64,000 bases of DNA from Trichoplax sp. H2. Taxonomy: Eukaryota > Placozoa > Uniplacotomia > Trichoplacea. Location of the stretch: contig NOWV01000145.1 of assembly GCA_003344405.1 (NCBI GenBank), positions 1 to 64,000 of the forward strand, read 5' to 3'. The translations under genes and the position numbers were made by a program. Below are positions 33,974 to 63,880 of this stretch, in pieces (positions within the stretch are counted from its first letter, which is position 1; each line of letters starts with the position of its first letter). Below the pieces are notes generated by a model, which was given only the letters and a program-made list of their open reading frames with translations, was not told where the DNA came from and made no database searches.

Positions 33974-35570
33974 AAATTGTTATTTCATGATCTTAGTTAT
34001 TTGATATTCCTGATTATATTCTTATGGATGAGCTGATTTTCATTGCTAGTGTAAGCTATGATACAGTCCGTTAATAAATAGTTGCTCAAGCTGTCAGGAA
34101 CGTTAAGCTACCCTTTCTGTAGACGAGGTTGGAGCAACGTCGATATTCCGTCGCTCGTAAATTATCATAGAAGCATCCCGTAATTTTATTAAATTCTGAA
34201 GACTGTGTGTGTGTAAAAGACTAATATGCGTAGTTGTGATATCCTGATTGGTAGTAGATCGATGATCATATTAAAAATTAATTCAAAAATAAAAATTCAA
34301 AAATAATAATAGCATCTTTGTGAATTTATCTTGTAAGTTATCCTTTGAGCACCCTCTTTCTGTACTGCTCTACGGTGCGGAATATATTGAAGTCATTCAT
34401 TTAATTAATACATAGATGAAAACTAGCTCCAGCCTCTGTACTGGAGTTCATAACGCCATATATATATAATAAGAAGAATTTATATATTAACGAAAACTGT
34501 GAATTACATATTATGGCTATTACGGCTATACAATATAACTTGCCCGTAAACTGATTGCATAATCTCTATACAACTTGTATGATCTCCATCTTGGAATAAT
34601 GTGTTGAAGAATAAATCCTGATTTTGCAATGAATCAGAATTGTCTTATAGGATGAGCTAGACCTGAGAAAGGTTCGGTTCGTATGTGTCAATTTCATAAA
34701 CGTACTGCGTATATCAATTTGAGTTTGCCTTATACGTATTTTAGCTACATGATTCGCTCTCAAGATTGGATTGCGAATGAGTAAAGTATCAATGTACTGT
34801 AAATAGAGTTACATTGCTCTTTCTCTGCACCACGAGGATAGTAAAATATTATTATTTCCGTGTCGTCTAATAGCTCTAACTAGAACTGCTAATTAATGCC
34901 TCTCTCTGTATCCACATCGGACGACATAACAGTCACTGATGCTATGGATGAGCATAACTTATTTGAACTAGTTGAGCATCAAAGTACGATCCACCTCATT
35001 GCATCCAACTCCTCGCTGTATAAAGCATACACATGTTGTCTATGCTATTTCTAAATACAAATGAATCTGCAAAATACCATGTTAGGCTATAGTATTGCAT
35101 CTTTGACGGTAGCATGGCGTGCTAGTTTAATATATTTATCTATTTTAAAATATAGAAATATGCGTGTATGTACACTATTATACAGGTATGTCTAATTGGT
35201 TAAACCATGTCTACACAACGCACTAATTACATATGTTTTGGCATTATAATTGTGATAGATTAGGCAGAGAATGGTAGAAGAGAAAATGATCGGCTACGAT
35301 ATTCGTTAAGTGTAATTCTTTATTATAGCATAAATCAACATGATAGAGGCAAATTACCCTAGTGCACGTGAGAATGTGCTTACATCTACTTGATATAACA
35401 TCTACAGCATTGTATACCAAAGCATGACAGCATGGAATGTGCTAACGTCATGATATCTAAAGGTTTAAATATACTGTATATGGTACGGCCATTGCTAAGA
35501 TTGGCTGCGTCCTTAAGAACATCACGGTCCATCTTGCTAATTTTATCATTCTTAAAAATAATTCAGACAA

Positions 35571-35620
35571 TCTTAAGAATGATCAGACCATCTTAAGAAT
35601 GAAAAGACATTCTTAAGAAT
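35571..35620. repeat. TCTTAAGAAT palindromes at exact 20-bp spacing
   Basis: TCTTAAGAAT occurs at 35571-35580, 35591-35600 and 35611-35620. The last lies in the perfect 12-bp palindrome ATTCTTAAGAAT. A related CCTTAAGAAC is at 35511-35520. Confidence 0.9.
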
Positions 35621-36635
35621 TCCTCAAAATCTTTATCATAGTAAACATCAATCATTTTACCTTCACATCCTTCTGATTCCATAAATATCCTTCCAAGTAA
35701 AATAACTGTACATCAAGACAAAGTAGGACGAATATCATCGTGACATTAATCATACAGTATGTTCGGTATTGTGCTGTATATTAACCCTAGTTATCCGATA
35801 AGGTTATATCACGGTCTGATTTGTATGACTTTCTTTACAGTTATTTGGGACTTGTCATGAAGTAAAAGGATGTTGTCGTTATGATCTTAAATTCACTTTT
35901 CTCTCTTTTAGTAGTCCCTGATACAGTATGTGCTACGATATAGGACATAGTAATTATGTTTTAGCTATTGCTATCTGAAATACAGCGGTTGACTACATTA
36001 TTTTGTTGGTCATTTCACTGTATAAAATTTCCTATTGGAAGTTCCCCCTTTGCCTGTTGGTAGCAACTTTTTAGACCGCATTTGCTAACAGTACAGTACA
36101 CAAGTGTTATTTAACACCATAGATTCTGATCCAGGATTGTATGCTTCCAACTGTAGGCTAAACTTATTAGTACTCATCATAAAAAGAAAGAATTCGTCCA
36201 AAAAGAAGGAAGGACGTAAGCGGCCTTACACGGCTGAAAGATGAGTGGGCCGGTCATTTTGCTAATCATTCTACCATGATACTAAAAGAAAGAGAGACTA
36301 TATTGTCAACCAAACCAAACTTGATCGTTCCATAGGAGTGAGGAGCAACGCTGTAAACAGTGCAAGGTGCTGGTGTACAATACAATTTAAAATGGCCAGC
36401 GAAACAGCAGGGACTACTCAATGGTCCATTTTCAATTTAATGAAAATTGCATATTGAGTAGTTCCTGGAGTTATTGCATCCATTCATTCCTGGTATATTT
36501 TCTTCTTTCTTTCTCCAGTACTTTGACTTGACAGAAAGCCTGAGGGGCTCATCTAAAAAAAAAAGTTCCTAGTCTTAGGGCAGAGTCGTTATGTTGAGTA
36601 GAGTATGAAAAGAAGAAAAAAATCTCTGTATATAG

Positions 36636-36690
36636 GCTAAAATTTAAATTTTAGAAGCCTAACCCTAACCCTAAAATTTAAATTCTAGAT
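36636..36690. repeat. Short telomere-like repeat between inverted arms
   Basis: CCTAACCCTAACCCTAA (about 36658-36674; reverse strand TTAGGG type) is flanked by CTAAAATTTAAATTTTAG on the left and CTAAAATTTAAATTCTAG on the right. TTAGGG is the usual animal telomere repeat; fewer than three units are present. Confidence 0.85.
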
Positions 36691-37100
36691 CATCAATTTT
36701 ATTTTGCCTAATAGCAAAAGAGAACTGGCTCACACGGCACAGTATACCGCCATGCACAGCCCTAGAATGTACTGTAGAGATCATTGAAATCTCTATACAA
36801 CACTATCAGAAATGGCAAGCACGGTACAGTACAAGTATTGTACTTTACAGTGTACTGGACTGTGTGACGTCATTCTGGCGTTTATTTATCTTCAGGCAGT
36901 CTATGATGCAAAACAAAAAAATTTTTTGTTGTTGTCTTGCAGCGATCCTATCCAACGATTTATTTTGTTGCCCTTACTAACGAGGACGAAGAGAGAAGAA
37001 GAAAGAAAAATCCAATCATCCCCTCCATTCCATACTGTCATCATCGTATATTGTCTATCCTTTGCAATCCTTAGTCCAGCACTAACGTTGCCGTACAATT

Positions 37101-40174
<3,074 letters not shown>

Positions 40175-40861
40175 AGTCAAGTACTCAAAATATACGCTAA
40201 GTTGACTTTGTAACCATGTTCCAACGCATTATTTCGTACTAAGGAGAATTATCCGCTGTGAAACAACTTGACTGTAACACTCATCTCGTTATGGAAGAGT
40301 AGTTTGCATCCTTTAATACTCTGTATTCTATGGTAGATTGTGTAAGCCATTTTTATTGCATGTAAAATATGTTACATCTACTGAATTAAATCAACATCTA
40401 CAATTGCTAGATAATGTTGCAGATTAACCTTTAATACGTACCCAAATCCTAATTTAAATAACAATCACTTTTTCAATATCGTTCAACAAGATTGCAGTTG
40501 CTACAACGATATATTGTATTTATTATGACTAAAGGGGTACTCTTACGGAGTACCAAGTATATACTACATAATATGCAAATTGATGTCCATTATGCGTCTT
40601 AAGTACGTGTATCTTGATTCTCTAAAACACTTGTTCTGTTAAACGGCATATAATATATGAGAAAAACCTACTATTATATTTTGTAAATAATTCGGCTTAC
40701 ACAATATGAGTTCTTACTTAACAAATACTATAGACCTACTGATCCCTACTTGTAGAGTATGTTGACTTGTACTGTTGAAAAATAACTGTACTGGATTGCT
40801 AATAAAGTAAATATTAAAATCGATTCGCTGTAGCCCATTCTGAATGCGTTAACTCGTAAGC
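40175..40861. other. Spacer between convergent LC3 and ACAA2 genes
   Basis: AT-rich spacer of 0.7 kb. No coding signal or notable repeat is seen. Confidence 0.5.
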
Positions 40862-43800
40862 CTATTGTAAATTTTCCAAAATAACAGCTATTCCTTGACC
40901 ACCACCGATGCAGGCCGACCCGATCGCATACTTTGCACTTCTTCTCTTTAACTCGTAGATTAGGTGTCCAGCAATGCGAGCACCAGAGGCACCCACAGGG
41001 TGACCAAGGGAAATAGCACCACCATTTACGTTAGTAATTTCAGGATTTAAGTCCAATTCTTTCATTACTGCAAGCGCTTGAGGAGCAAAGGCCTCATTAA
41101 CCTGTATTGAATGAAGAAGACGTCTAGTCAAAAATCTATAACATTGCAAAATTTCGCTATCATCCGTAATACTCGTGTGCTAATTTTAATAGTTGCGTGA
41201 ATCAGTTAAAACAGTAAACGGACATAAAGAACATTGATGCGGTAAGCTAGACTATTTGAGATGAACTAGACGTGCCAACCTGTACAATAGTACAAATTTA
41301 TGCGCGTTTAAAGTGTTTAGTTACACCGATAGCGTAAAATTAAATTCCGAGATTGATCTGTAGTGAAACTTAACATAGATCCTTGGTAATTAAACTTTAA
41401 ATAGTACACATGCTAGAAATAATTCATTTACTCCTTTAAGAAATTATTATGATTGCAAGTGTATTTTCCAACCTCAACCAATGACATATCGTTCAGGCTC
41501 AAACCAGATTTACTTAATGCAGATTTGATTGCTGGAACAGGTCCAATTCCCATTACACGAGGATCAACACCAGCTATACCGTAAGCGACAAGTCGAGCTA
41601 AAGGAGTTAAATTGTGATCTTTAACTGCTTGTTCGCTGGCTAATATCACAGCTGCTGCACCATCACAGATCCCCTAATAAATTTTAAATATTCACGATAC
41701 AATTAAATATGGACTTCAATAACGATACAAGTTGTAACCATTTAAACTTTATATTGATCAGGCTTACGGTCAATCAATAAATGCATAACTGCTAATACTT
41801 ATAGAATGATAATTATACATTGCTAACTGTTTCTATAATAATACAGGTCGTAACTCGTAAGCCGTCATTAATGCTTCATAATGATTAACGCCAATTTATG
41901 AATTCATATCACTGTAAATAACTATTAAATGACGTTTGTAGACCCATCTGTAAACAACCGTCATTACTAACGCACCCTAATAGGCGTGTACGAGTATTAA
42001 ACGTAATAGGCATTTTTGCATCATACGTAGAAATACTTCAGCAATTATATATCTTCAAGGATGATACTTTACAAATTATTTTTACAAATTTTAAGGCACA
42101 AAACTGTGAAACGATATCAAGCTGTTTGTCATAATTTATAAGGTCTATATCATTCTACATTTTACATGTAATCTTTTAACCATAATTAAATTTAGATATG
42201 GATTAGCTCTGTAGTCTTACAGATGCATTGCCAGCATTCACTGTTCCACCCTTTTTAAAAACTGGTGGTAGTTTAGCCAACTTTTCCACTGAAGTCATAC
42301 GAGGATGCTCATCGGTATCGAAGTTTTCCGGCCCTTTTTTACCTTTAATAGACATGGGTTCAATTTCGTCTTTGAATTTTCCATCTTTGTTTGCTGTATC
42401 AAGTGCGATGGCGTACCATGATAAATAAAGCACGGAAAAATCGTTTCATGAGTTTTCAGCGAAATACAATTTTAACCATTACGTCAAATACTTTTATAAT
42501 AATTTAATATTTTTTATGTTATAGGGACTATATTTACAGTATAAAGTAATCATGTTGCAGAGTAAAACTTGCATCGTAATATCATGTTTGATTGGCTAAT
42601 AATATGACAGCTAATCGGATTATCGATATTTATTTAACAAACTGATTACTGTATAGTAATTACTGATAGTAAAGTTTGAATGATTTCTAGCAATTCATTA
42701 GTACAACACGCATGAAACATTACAAATGGTATCATTTTAAGTACCTTCAAACCAGCGTGTCTGCGATTGTACCGCAAACTGATTACATTCCTCCCCACTA
42801 ATGCTATATTTTTCAGCTAACGTTTCTGCAGTTATACCCATAGGAGTTTTTATGTAATTGTCTGTCAGCGTTTGCCATAATGTATCCTCCAGCTAGGTCC
42901 AGTAGTATTAAATATAAACATGACAGTCAGTGCAGTATCATTTACCATTTACTTTGTCAGTCAGTATAATGATGCCAACCCCCATGCAGCGACAAAATGA
43001 GTGTCCAACAATCTACCAACATCTAGACGTACATGCAAGAGCCTATCACATTGCATTAGCAGAATACTAACCTGCGGGCTGACACCAAGAGGGATTCCAA
43101 ATCTTGTACCTCTGACCGCGTATGGAGCTTGGCTCATACTTTCAGCACCAGCCGTTAATACGATCTTAGAGTCACCAATTTGTATCTCCTGAAAAAGAAA
43201 AGGAAATGGATCCAGATGTTAATATCTCAATTGCTAAATTGCTATTTAAAATAATAAATAAAGCCAGGATGATTTAAACTGTAGTATACGGAATAGACTT
43301 TAAAGTAGAGCTATTTCAATCACCTGGACTCCAGTTACTATCGCCTGGAATCCGGAACCACATAATCTGTTGACGGTTAAAGCGGGTGATTCAATCTTAA
43401 CACCACTCCTTAGTCCAACATGCCTGGCTATGTAAGGTCCATCTGATGAAGTCTAAAAGATAATATACGAATTTTTTTCGGTTAGTATGTTCATTACACA
43501 AAGGGCGGTCGATAAAAGTGCCTGCAATCATTTCCATTGCATGATAGTAAGAAATTTTAGTACTGTCGGACATTCACGTATCTTGCAATTGCCCATATGC
43601 TAGCTTAAATAACGCGAGGATAGTTGAACAATCAATAAATTCAGATACAATATACAATAGTACAGTTTGGATGTATAGGAGTCACTAGCACGATCTATGG
43701 GCAGCATGTGCTAATAGGGATTAAAATGCAAGTTTTAAAATAATTTAATAAATTGGAGCTATAGCACAAAGCGTAAATGTTTTCACATCCAGCACGATCA

Positions 43801-44639
43801 AAAGTCAACTACGCACCAGTAATTTAAATGGATTGATTAAACTTATCTGAGCGTACAACACTTGTGGAAATAACTGTTTATCACTGTATACAGTATACAG
43901 AAATATTGTAGTGTGGACTATCCTTTGCAGTGCCTGTACTAGGAAAAGATACGCCTGAACAATCTGACAAAAACCATGGATGATGATAATCGGACACTAC
44001 TGAATGCTTGAGCGTTTTATTGTCGGAATATTGTGTCAATAATTACAGTATGTAATTGTGTGCGTTGGTAGTAAGTCTGATCATTTCCAATTTTAAATAA
44101 TTGGGCGTCTAATTGGAGAGGCTACTATATGTAAGTAAAGCCTGCCTCCTCTCTTCTAGATTTGTCTCCAAGCGATTGGTACTAGGATCAAGGTAAGATA
44201 CAGTTACTGCATGCATACAAGAGTTATTTTACTTTCATGGACCTTGGCATTCATAGTATCTGCAGTACAGCCTGCATCATTTTATCAAAATAGGAGTTAT
44301 TATTATTTTTCCATTACTAACTGCAATTGAGCTTGAAGAAGAGAAGAAAATTCAGCGACAGCATCGTTACCAGTGTGTAAGTATGAATTATAACCATCAT
44401 CCTATTGCTGCAAGATATGTACTCAAATTTCAATTCAGGCCTACGTATTTATTTACCTGAGCAACGTTTCCAACAACAACAGAGTCTACCACCGTAGGAT
44501 CGACATTGCCGGCTTGCAAAGCTGCCGTTGCAGCCACTACTCCTAAATCTGTTGCGGTGAAATTCTTTAAAGCACCACCGAAAGTTCCAAAAGCTGTCCG
44601 CTTGGCAGCAACAAGATAGACTGGACGAGCAAGTGCCAT
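40862..44639 (-). CDS. ACAA2: 3-ketoacyl-CoA thiolase, mitochondrial type
   Basis: The enzyme catalyses the last, thiolytic step of mitochondrial fatty-acid beta-oxidation, releasing acetyl-CoA. Seven exons (minus): 44639-44457, 43452-43324, 43188-43072, 42892-42745, 42393-42221, 41673-41473, 41101-40862, giving 396 aa (human ACAA2 397). The start is [16 protein letters not shown]. The nucleophilic Cys is in [11 protein letters not shown] (Cys92, the same number as human). Then come [37 protein letters not shown], the catalytic His in [10 protein letters not shown] (about 351) and the second Cys in [10 protein letters not shown] (about 381). All catalytic residues are kept. As in mammalian ACAA2, there is no long cleavable presequence. 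Other thiolases (ACAT, ACAA1) fit less well in length and N-terminus. Confidence 0.97.
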
Positions 44640-45340
44640 TTTAACCTGAATTGAAGACCTAAACTGCTTGATCGATGAAAGGATGGCGATATGAGCCGAA
44701 ATGGATACCAGAAATGCGACGGAATGCTTAAAGCCTAGACTGATAGAGAGTGTATGCTGTGTAAATTGATTGCCACCCCTGATTCCATCTGAAAGGTCAT
44801 TACGAGGCTAGATGATAACAAGTATTAGCCCAAAAGAAGCTGGAAAAGATTACTAAGTGTGACATATCATTTTGCACAGTAAACTAGAGCTGTACAGTAC
44901 TGTACTTTACCGTATGATACTATAGTGTACCGTACGCTTCATCGTTGTATAGGTAAATCTATCAGGTAACAAACTGTGTTTACTCTGATAATACTGGTCA
45001 TTTATCCTAATCCATTACTATACTATTCCTTATACACCGGATGAACGTTTCCATCCAGTAGCTACAAATTGAACCGATTTACCTCCAATAAGTTATCCGC
45101 AATGTCTATTGGTAAATCCATTTTTAATTATTTATTTCCAGAACTGATGCAATATAACCTTTTCTTACATAACAACAGCTCTTTATTATGCTCAAATCCT
45201 TCTTTACTTAATGTATAATAGTATAGGGGAAAGCATTGCATATCAACGTCACTGCCAACTGTAGCATGTTTAGAAGTTGATATTATTATTTATTTATACA
45301 CTGTATTTCAATTTTGGACCCCAGCTACACTACCTAACGA

Positions 45341-46505
45341 ATCGATTGCATTGATTTATGCAGAAAGTTCTTTCGTCTAATCTACTATTTATCGATATGT
45401 AACTGTAGGAAATTCTCCACTCTAAGCTGTTGACTCAATATTAATCACTCGATCAGCTTGAAAACATTCAGAAAATTAGCTATGACACTTGCAGTCCTAG
45501 CTCATGGCTTTAAATACCTCTATGCGAGATAGTTTCGTATGCAGAATAATCAACTAGTAGTGATCCATCTCGATAAATTACTACCAGATGCATCGATTGC
45601 ATTGATTTATGCAGAGAGTAGGTCAGCTTGAAAACATCAAGAATATTAGCTATGATACTTGCAGTCCTAGCTCATAGCTTTAAACATCTCTATGCGAGAT
45701 AGCTTCGTATGCACAATAATCAACTAGTAGTGATCCATTTCGATAAATTACTACCCGATGTATCAATTGTATTGACTTATGTAGAAAGTTCTTTCGTCTA
45801 GTCTACTATTTATCGATATGTAACAGTAAGAAATTCTCCACTCTAAGCTGTTGAGTCCATATTAATCACTCGGTCAGCTTGAAACAACAAGAATATTAGC
45901 TATGATACCTGTAGTCCTAGATCATAGCTTTAAACACCTCTATGCGAGATAGTTTCTTATGTAGAATAATCAACTAGTATTGATCCATCTCGATAAATTA
46001 CTACCCGATGCATCGATTGCATTGACTTATGCAGAAAGTTCTTTCGTCTAATCTACTATTTATCGATATGTAACAGTAGGAAATTTCCACTCTTAGCTGT
46101 TGAGTCGATATTAATCACTCGATCAGCTTGAAACATCGAGAATATTAGCTATGATACTTGTAGTCCTAGCTCATAGCTTTAAACACCTTTATGCTCTATG
46201 AGATAGTTTCGAATGTAGAATAATCGACTAGTAGTGATTCATCTCGATAAATTACTACCCGATGTATCGATTGCATTGACTTATGCAGAAAGTTCTTGCG
46301 TCTAATCTACTATTAATCGATATGTAACTGTAGGAAATTCTCCACTCTAAGCTGTTGAGTCGATATTAATCACTCAATCAGCTTGAAAACATCAAGAATA
46401 TTAGCTATGATACTTGTAGTCCTAGCTCATAGCTTTTAACACCTCTATACGAGATAGACTCGTATGTAGAATAATCGAATAGCAGTGATCCATCTCGACA
46501 AATTA
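45341..46505. repeat. Five-copy tandem array, unit about 250 bp
   Basis: Copies start with ATCGATTGCATTGATTTATG-like sequence at 45341, 45592, 45762, 46012 and 46266. Each contains TCTACTATTTATCGATATGT, CTAAGCTGTTGA, AGCTATGATACTTG, CTCATAGCTTTAAACA and CAACTAGTAGTGATCC. Copy 2 lacks about 85 bp in the middle. The array is intergenic with no open frame conserved across units. Confidence 0.93.
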
Positions 46506-46848
46506 ATCCACACAATTGACATGTAGCAATAGGAATGTAGATTACTGCATCATGCAAATATACATACGCAAATTCAATAAATCATAATGAGGTTAAAAAT
46601 TCTATTTTCTATCAATATTCTGTCTATAGAGCTATCAGAGTACAAGGTGGTACTTTACTACATCAGAAGCAGTAGCATAATTGAACATACAGGTATAAGA
46701 GTATTCCAACGTTATAAACGGTGCAATTCTAGTCAGTTACAGTACTGTAGTGATATCTTTTGACGGCATAATCGTCATATAAAGTACAGCACTAGGTGAC
46801 GTAAAAGATTCGCTTGTACTTAATAAAGTAATTATAGATAACGGACAG

Positions 46849-47265
46849 GATGAAATGGTGTATTTTATCGGCTAAAAACCTATTCGTTCTATACTCGTAA
46901 ACTGAAATTTATAACGAGGAATTAAAACTACCAAGAAGGAAATTGTACACTATCAGCCTACTATTCTCCCAGATATCTATCGATAGTGCAACTCAAAATA
47001 GTGATAACTACCTACCGCCAAGAGATCACAGTAAACTATTAGCTTCAGCTTTAGCGATGATGAAATGGTGTACTTAAGCAGTTAAAAGCCCACTCATTAT
47101 ACGCGTATAAACCGAAATTTGTAAGAAGGGATTAAAACTGCTAAGAAGGAATTGTACACTATAAGCCTACTGTCTTCTCCGATATCTACCGACAATACAA
47201 TTCAAAATACTGACTATTACCTACCGCCAAGAGGTCACAGTAAACTATCAACCCAAACTTTAAAG
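46849..47265. repeat. Two-copy tandem repeat, unit about 210 bp
   Basis: Copies start at GATGAAATGGTGTA (46849 and 47059). They share GGAATTAAAACT, AATTGTACACTAT, and CTACCTACCGCCAAGAG followed by TCACAGTAAACTAT. They are clearly diverged. Confidence 0.9.
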
Positions 47266-50119
47266 ATAAATTAGCCAATTTTATACCGTAGCTACATAAA
47301 TATTAATGATACAGTAAGTGTACATTTATCTATGCAAATACGTATCTATGAAATACTAAATAGCGGCATTATCAGTAAATATCTAATTATGCTATCTATC
47401 AAAACTAAGAGAACAATTTCTTTGCGAAAGTGATATTCATGCAGGAATATGAATATACAATGTGAAATTGTTTTAACATCTAATCGGTGCAGCACTATAT
47501 ATATAGTATGAAGCCCACAATCTCTAATTGTAAGAATAAAAAGATATTCTAATCGGTAATATATTTTATGCATAAGAGAATCAATATTAGAATCACCTTT
47601 TACAGCATATAGTATTGAATCGTTACCGTAACAGTAAATTACATTAATCTGTATATCGTTAATGCTTTGGCAGTGGATATAGTACACTTATTAAAGGATC
47701 TAATTGTATTTCATTTAAAATTTTATTTTACTTGTAATCTATTATAAAGACTTAAGATAAACTGATACATTACTTCTGCCTAGCAAGTTGCAACAACGAT
47801 TTGAACTTCTGCATCGATTGGAAGTTAAAGAAATCAATACGATAGGCATCCCAAAAATGTAAGGAGGCTTGTAATATTAGAGAAGGTCGTGAAGATGATT
47901 CCATTAGTAAAGATTGATAAAAAATTGAAATAAAAATAGAAGGCACCTTATCGGTGAGAGATTGGCGTGATAGCAGCAAGATATTATTAGGAATAAAATG
48001 AGAAATTATGCGTATTCAGTCAATTTTATCTGAGAAATCAATAGGAGTTTGTGAAGAGACCATTGGCGCTAATCATTTCTCTCGCTCATAACTAGCAATT
48101 ATGAAAGACGAAAACCGAAAACAAATCAAGATAAGGGATAAGCATCGATTAGCTTAGCTGTTAATAATATCCATCTTGGTATATATGAATAATTAATCAT
48201 TAACGTTTTTAATTAAAGTTTATAAGAAGTGATGGTGCTAATAATATATCGTACTTAATAACCATTCACTAACTGTCAATAAATACTATAGCAGCCTGGT
48301 AAATATTAAATTCTGATAGCTAAAGATATACAGGATTCAGAATGAAATTGATAGCTTACTATTCTCCACTAAATTTAAAGATCAATCGTTAAATAATAAC
48401 ACGCAGTAGAGATTCTAATTTCCAATCACACTACTAATTAATTCTAAATGAACGAATTTTTTATACATCTGAAGTTGGCCCTAAAAAGTTACCGCATGAT
48501 GGTAAGGATAAACATGAACAGAAACAGAACTAGGAATCGTACGTTAAAAGTGTAGCCGCCTAAAAATCAAATATATTTTAATTAAGAATCATTTATAAGA
48601 ATTAAATAAATAATAAGCTACAGCCATACGCCTAAAATTGATTGTTCAATGCCAAGATATCTCTTTAACACAGGCATCGTTTTCACATTCTAGTTGATAA
48701 TGATAATGTAAAGCAATTAGCCGTTTCTTGTAATACTATAGTCAATAATGTACAATTTGAAACAATGCTAGTTGTACTTTTCTAGATCGGTTATTTGGCA
48801 AATAATTTAATACCATTAATCCAACGCTATTATTATGCAATATCTGTTGATGACAGTACAGTAGAGGTATCTGCATTTTTACTCTTCATTAATTATGTAA
48901 TAATGAAGAGATAGAAGGAGAGTAATGTTAAGTTAGTCATTGCATTATTGAAAAATAGACAATTCACGTCATACAATACGTTTTTGTGATAGAAAATACT
49001 CACTTTGCTGGATGGTTAAATACAATAAATTCCATTTCTTTAACCAGAAATCGCCAATTGAAAGGATTGATAATAATCATCGATATTACAAAATAAAATA
49101 GAATAGCTAAGAGTTAATTTCAATGCAGTATCGATATGCTTTGTAAGTCATTGCCATAGCTAAGGAGCATGATCTATTATAATCTTTAATATCAAAGAAA
49201 AAATAGGGAAATCAGACAGCTAGAATTTTTCAATACCCTCGATGACTGCTTATTAATTTACTTGAGAAATAAACTATTTCATCTTTCAGCTATTGTCAAA
49301 TATTTCAAGGAATCGATTGAAGTGAATTAATCGCAACTAGGGGAAAAATAATCCATGACCGCCCAGGGAGTAAACTCTGAATTTTTATTCCATCTGGAAT
49401 TGTAATACAAACATTTTGACATTCCACATTTCAAGGTAAGACAGATTGGTAGCGAAAGATATCGTCATTGCTTTTAATAGAAGCAATTAGCAAAGTTAAC
49501 TTGTAACAAAATGAATCCATCACTAGTAACAGACAAAGAAAAATTTTCTATTTTAGCTGTATCGGATGCATTAACTGTCGAATAAATATCTTTAACGACT
49601 GTACAAAGCTAAGATTAGAAAAATTAATGGAGCATAATTGAGCGATGGAAGGCGAATTTTTGTTTATCAGCAATCTAGCCATATTGAAATCATTCTGTGG
49701 TTTAAAGATTAATTTAATAAATTAAATTTACACCCATGCGGATGTAGTTTGTTCGCTTTTTTTAAGAATAAGGATTAACGCAATTCTGTTTGAAGTAGTT
49801 TATGATGAAAGCTATCGATTTATTTTCTACTAACGTAAATGAAAGGATAGTCAGTAGAGTTAGAAGCGAAAGAAGAATACTCTATCTTAAATCATTTTAA
49901 TTGCTTATTACTTGTTTACTATACGCTACTCGATCCAATGATATTACTGCAGATGCAATTGATTCCCATTTAAACTAGTCTAGATAACTGTATCTATTCG
50001 AAATAATGTATTAGAAGAACTTGAAGATGAACGATATATTTTCCTTTTTTCTTACTAACGTTTATGGGAGAAGGCCCAGTCCAATCAGAAGATTCATAAT
50101 AACACTCCATCATCAACTA

Positions 50120-50149
50120 TTTTAGTCGCTCGTTAACGAACGACTAAAA
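50120..50149. repeat. 30-bp near-perfect palindrome
   Basis: TTTTAGTCGCTCGTT is followed directly by AACGAACGACTAAAA. The arms pair with one mismatch and no loop. It lies about 355 bp before the ABCC4-like ATG. Confidence 0.9.
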
Positions 50150-50504
50150 GCGTGTTAACTTTACACTACTGTATCCAATAATATTGTCCAATAAAACACA
50201 ATATCCGCATCTAAAAATATTCGATTAGTAATGCAATTGTATCCCTATTTATTTTGAATCATTTCAAAAAGTAGCCTGCAAGTCTATAGAACGACGCTGG
50301 TTCTTTTATTGTCTATCGACTTTTAAACACATCCAGTAATAATACACTTCCTGCAATTTTCTATAATTGGATTAGTGGTGATAATTTTCAAGTTTCTTTT
50401 TCAACACTATGTTCAATAAAGATAATTCATTTAAGCTTGATCATTAAAATGAACCTAATATTGAGGTGGAGAAATTTGTTATTATTTTAATAGTGTAAGA
50501 CGGT

Positions 50505-63880
<13,376 letters not shown>

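Larger units (their letters stand above)
33974..37100. other. Spacer upstream of the LC3 gene
   Basis: 3.1 kb with no recognised gene. It contains three phased CTTAAG palindromes (35571-35620), a short telomere-like tract inside an inverted repeat (36636-36690) and a palindrome cluster at 36823-36863. Open frames at 36812-37126 read through the LC3 5' flank and are not credible. Confidence 0.5.
44640..50504. other. 5.9-kb spacer between divergent ACAA2 and ABCC4-like genes
   Basis: No gene was recognised. It holds palindromes at 44890-44937 (250 bp before the ACAA2 ATG), a five-copy array at 45341-46505 and a two-copy repeat at 46849-47265. From 47300 to 50500 it is AT-rich and largely featureless apart from a 30-bp palindrome at 50120. 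Minus-strand open frames at 47346-47687 (113 codons) and 47770-47979 are within chance length at this base composition. Confidence 0.5.

Noticed and set aside
47346-47979. Two minus-strand open frames (113 and 69 codons)
   Set aside because: At about two-thirds A+T, a few frames of about 110 codons are expected by chance in 64 kb. Composition is intergenic-like (Ile/Tyr/Leu-rich), with no motif or adjoining exon.
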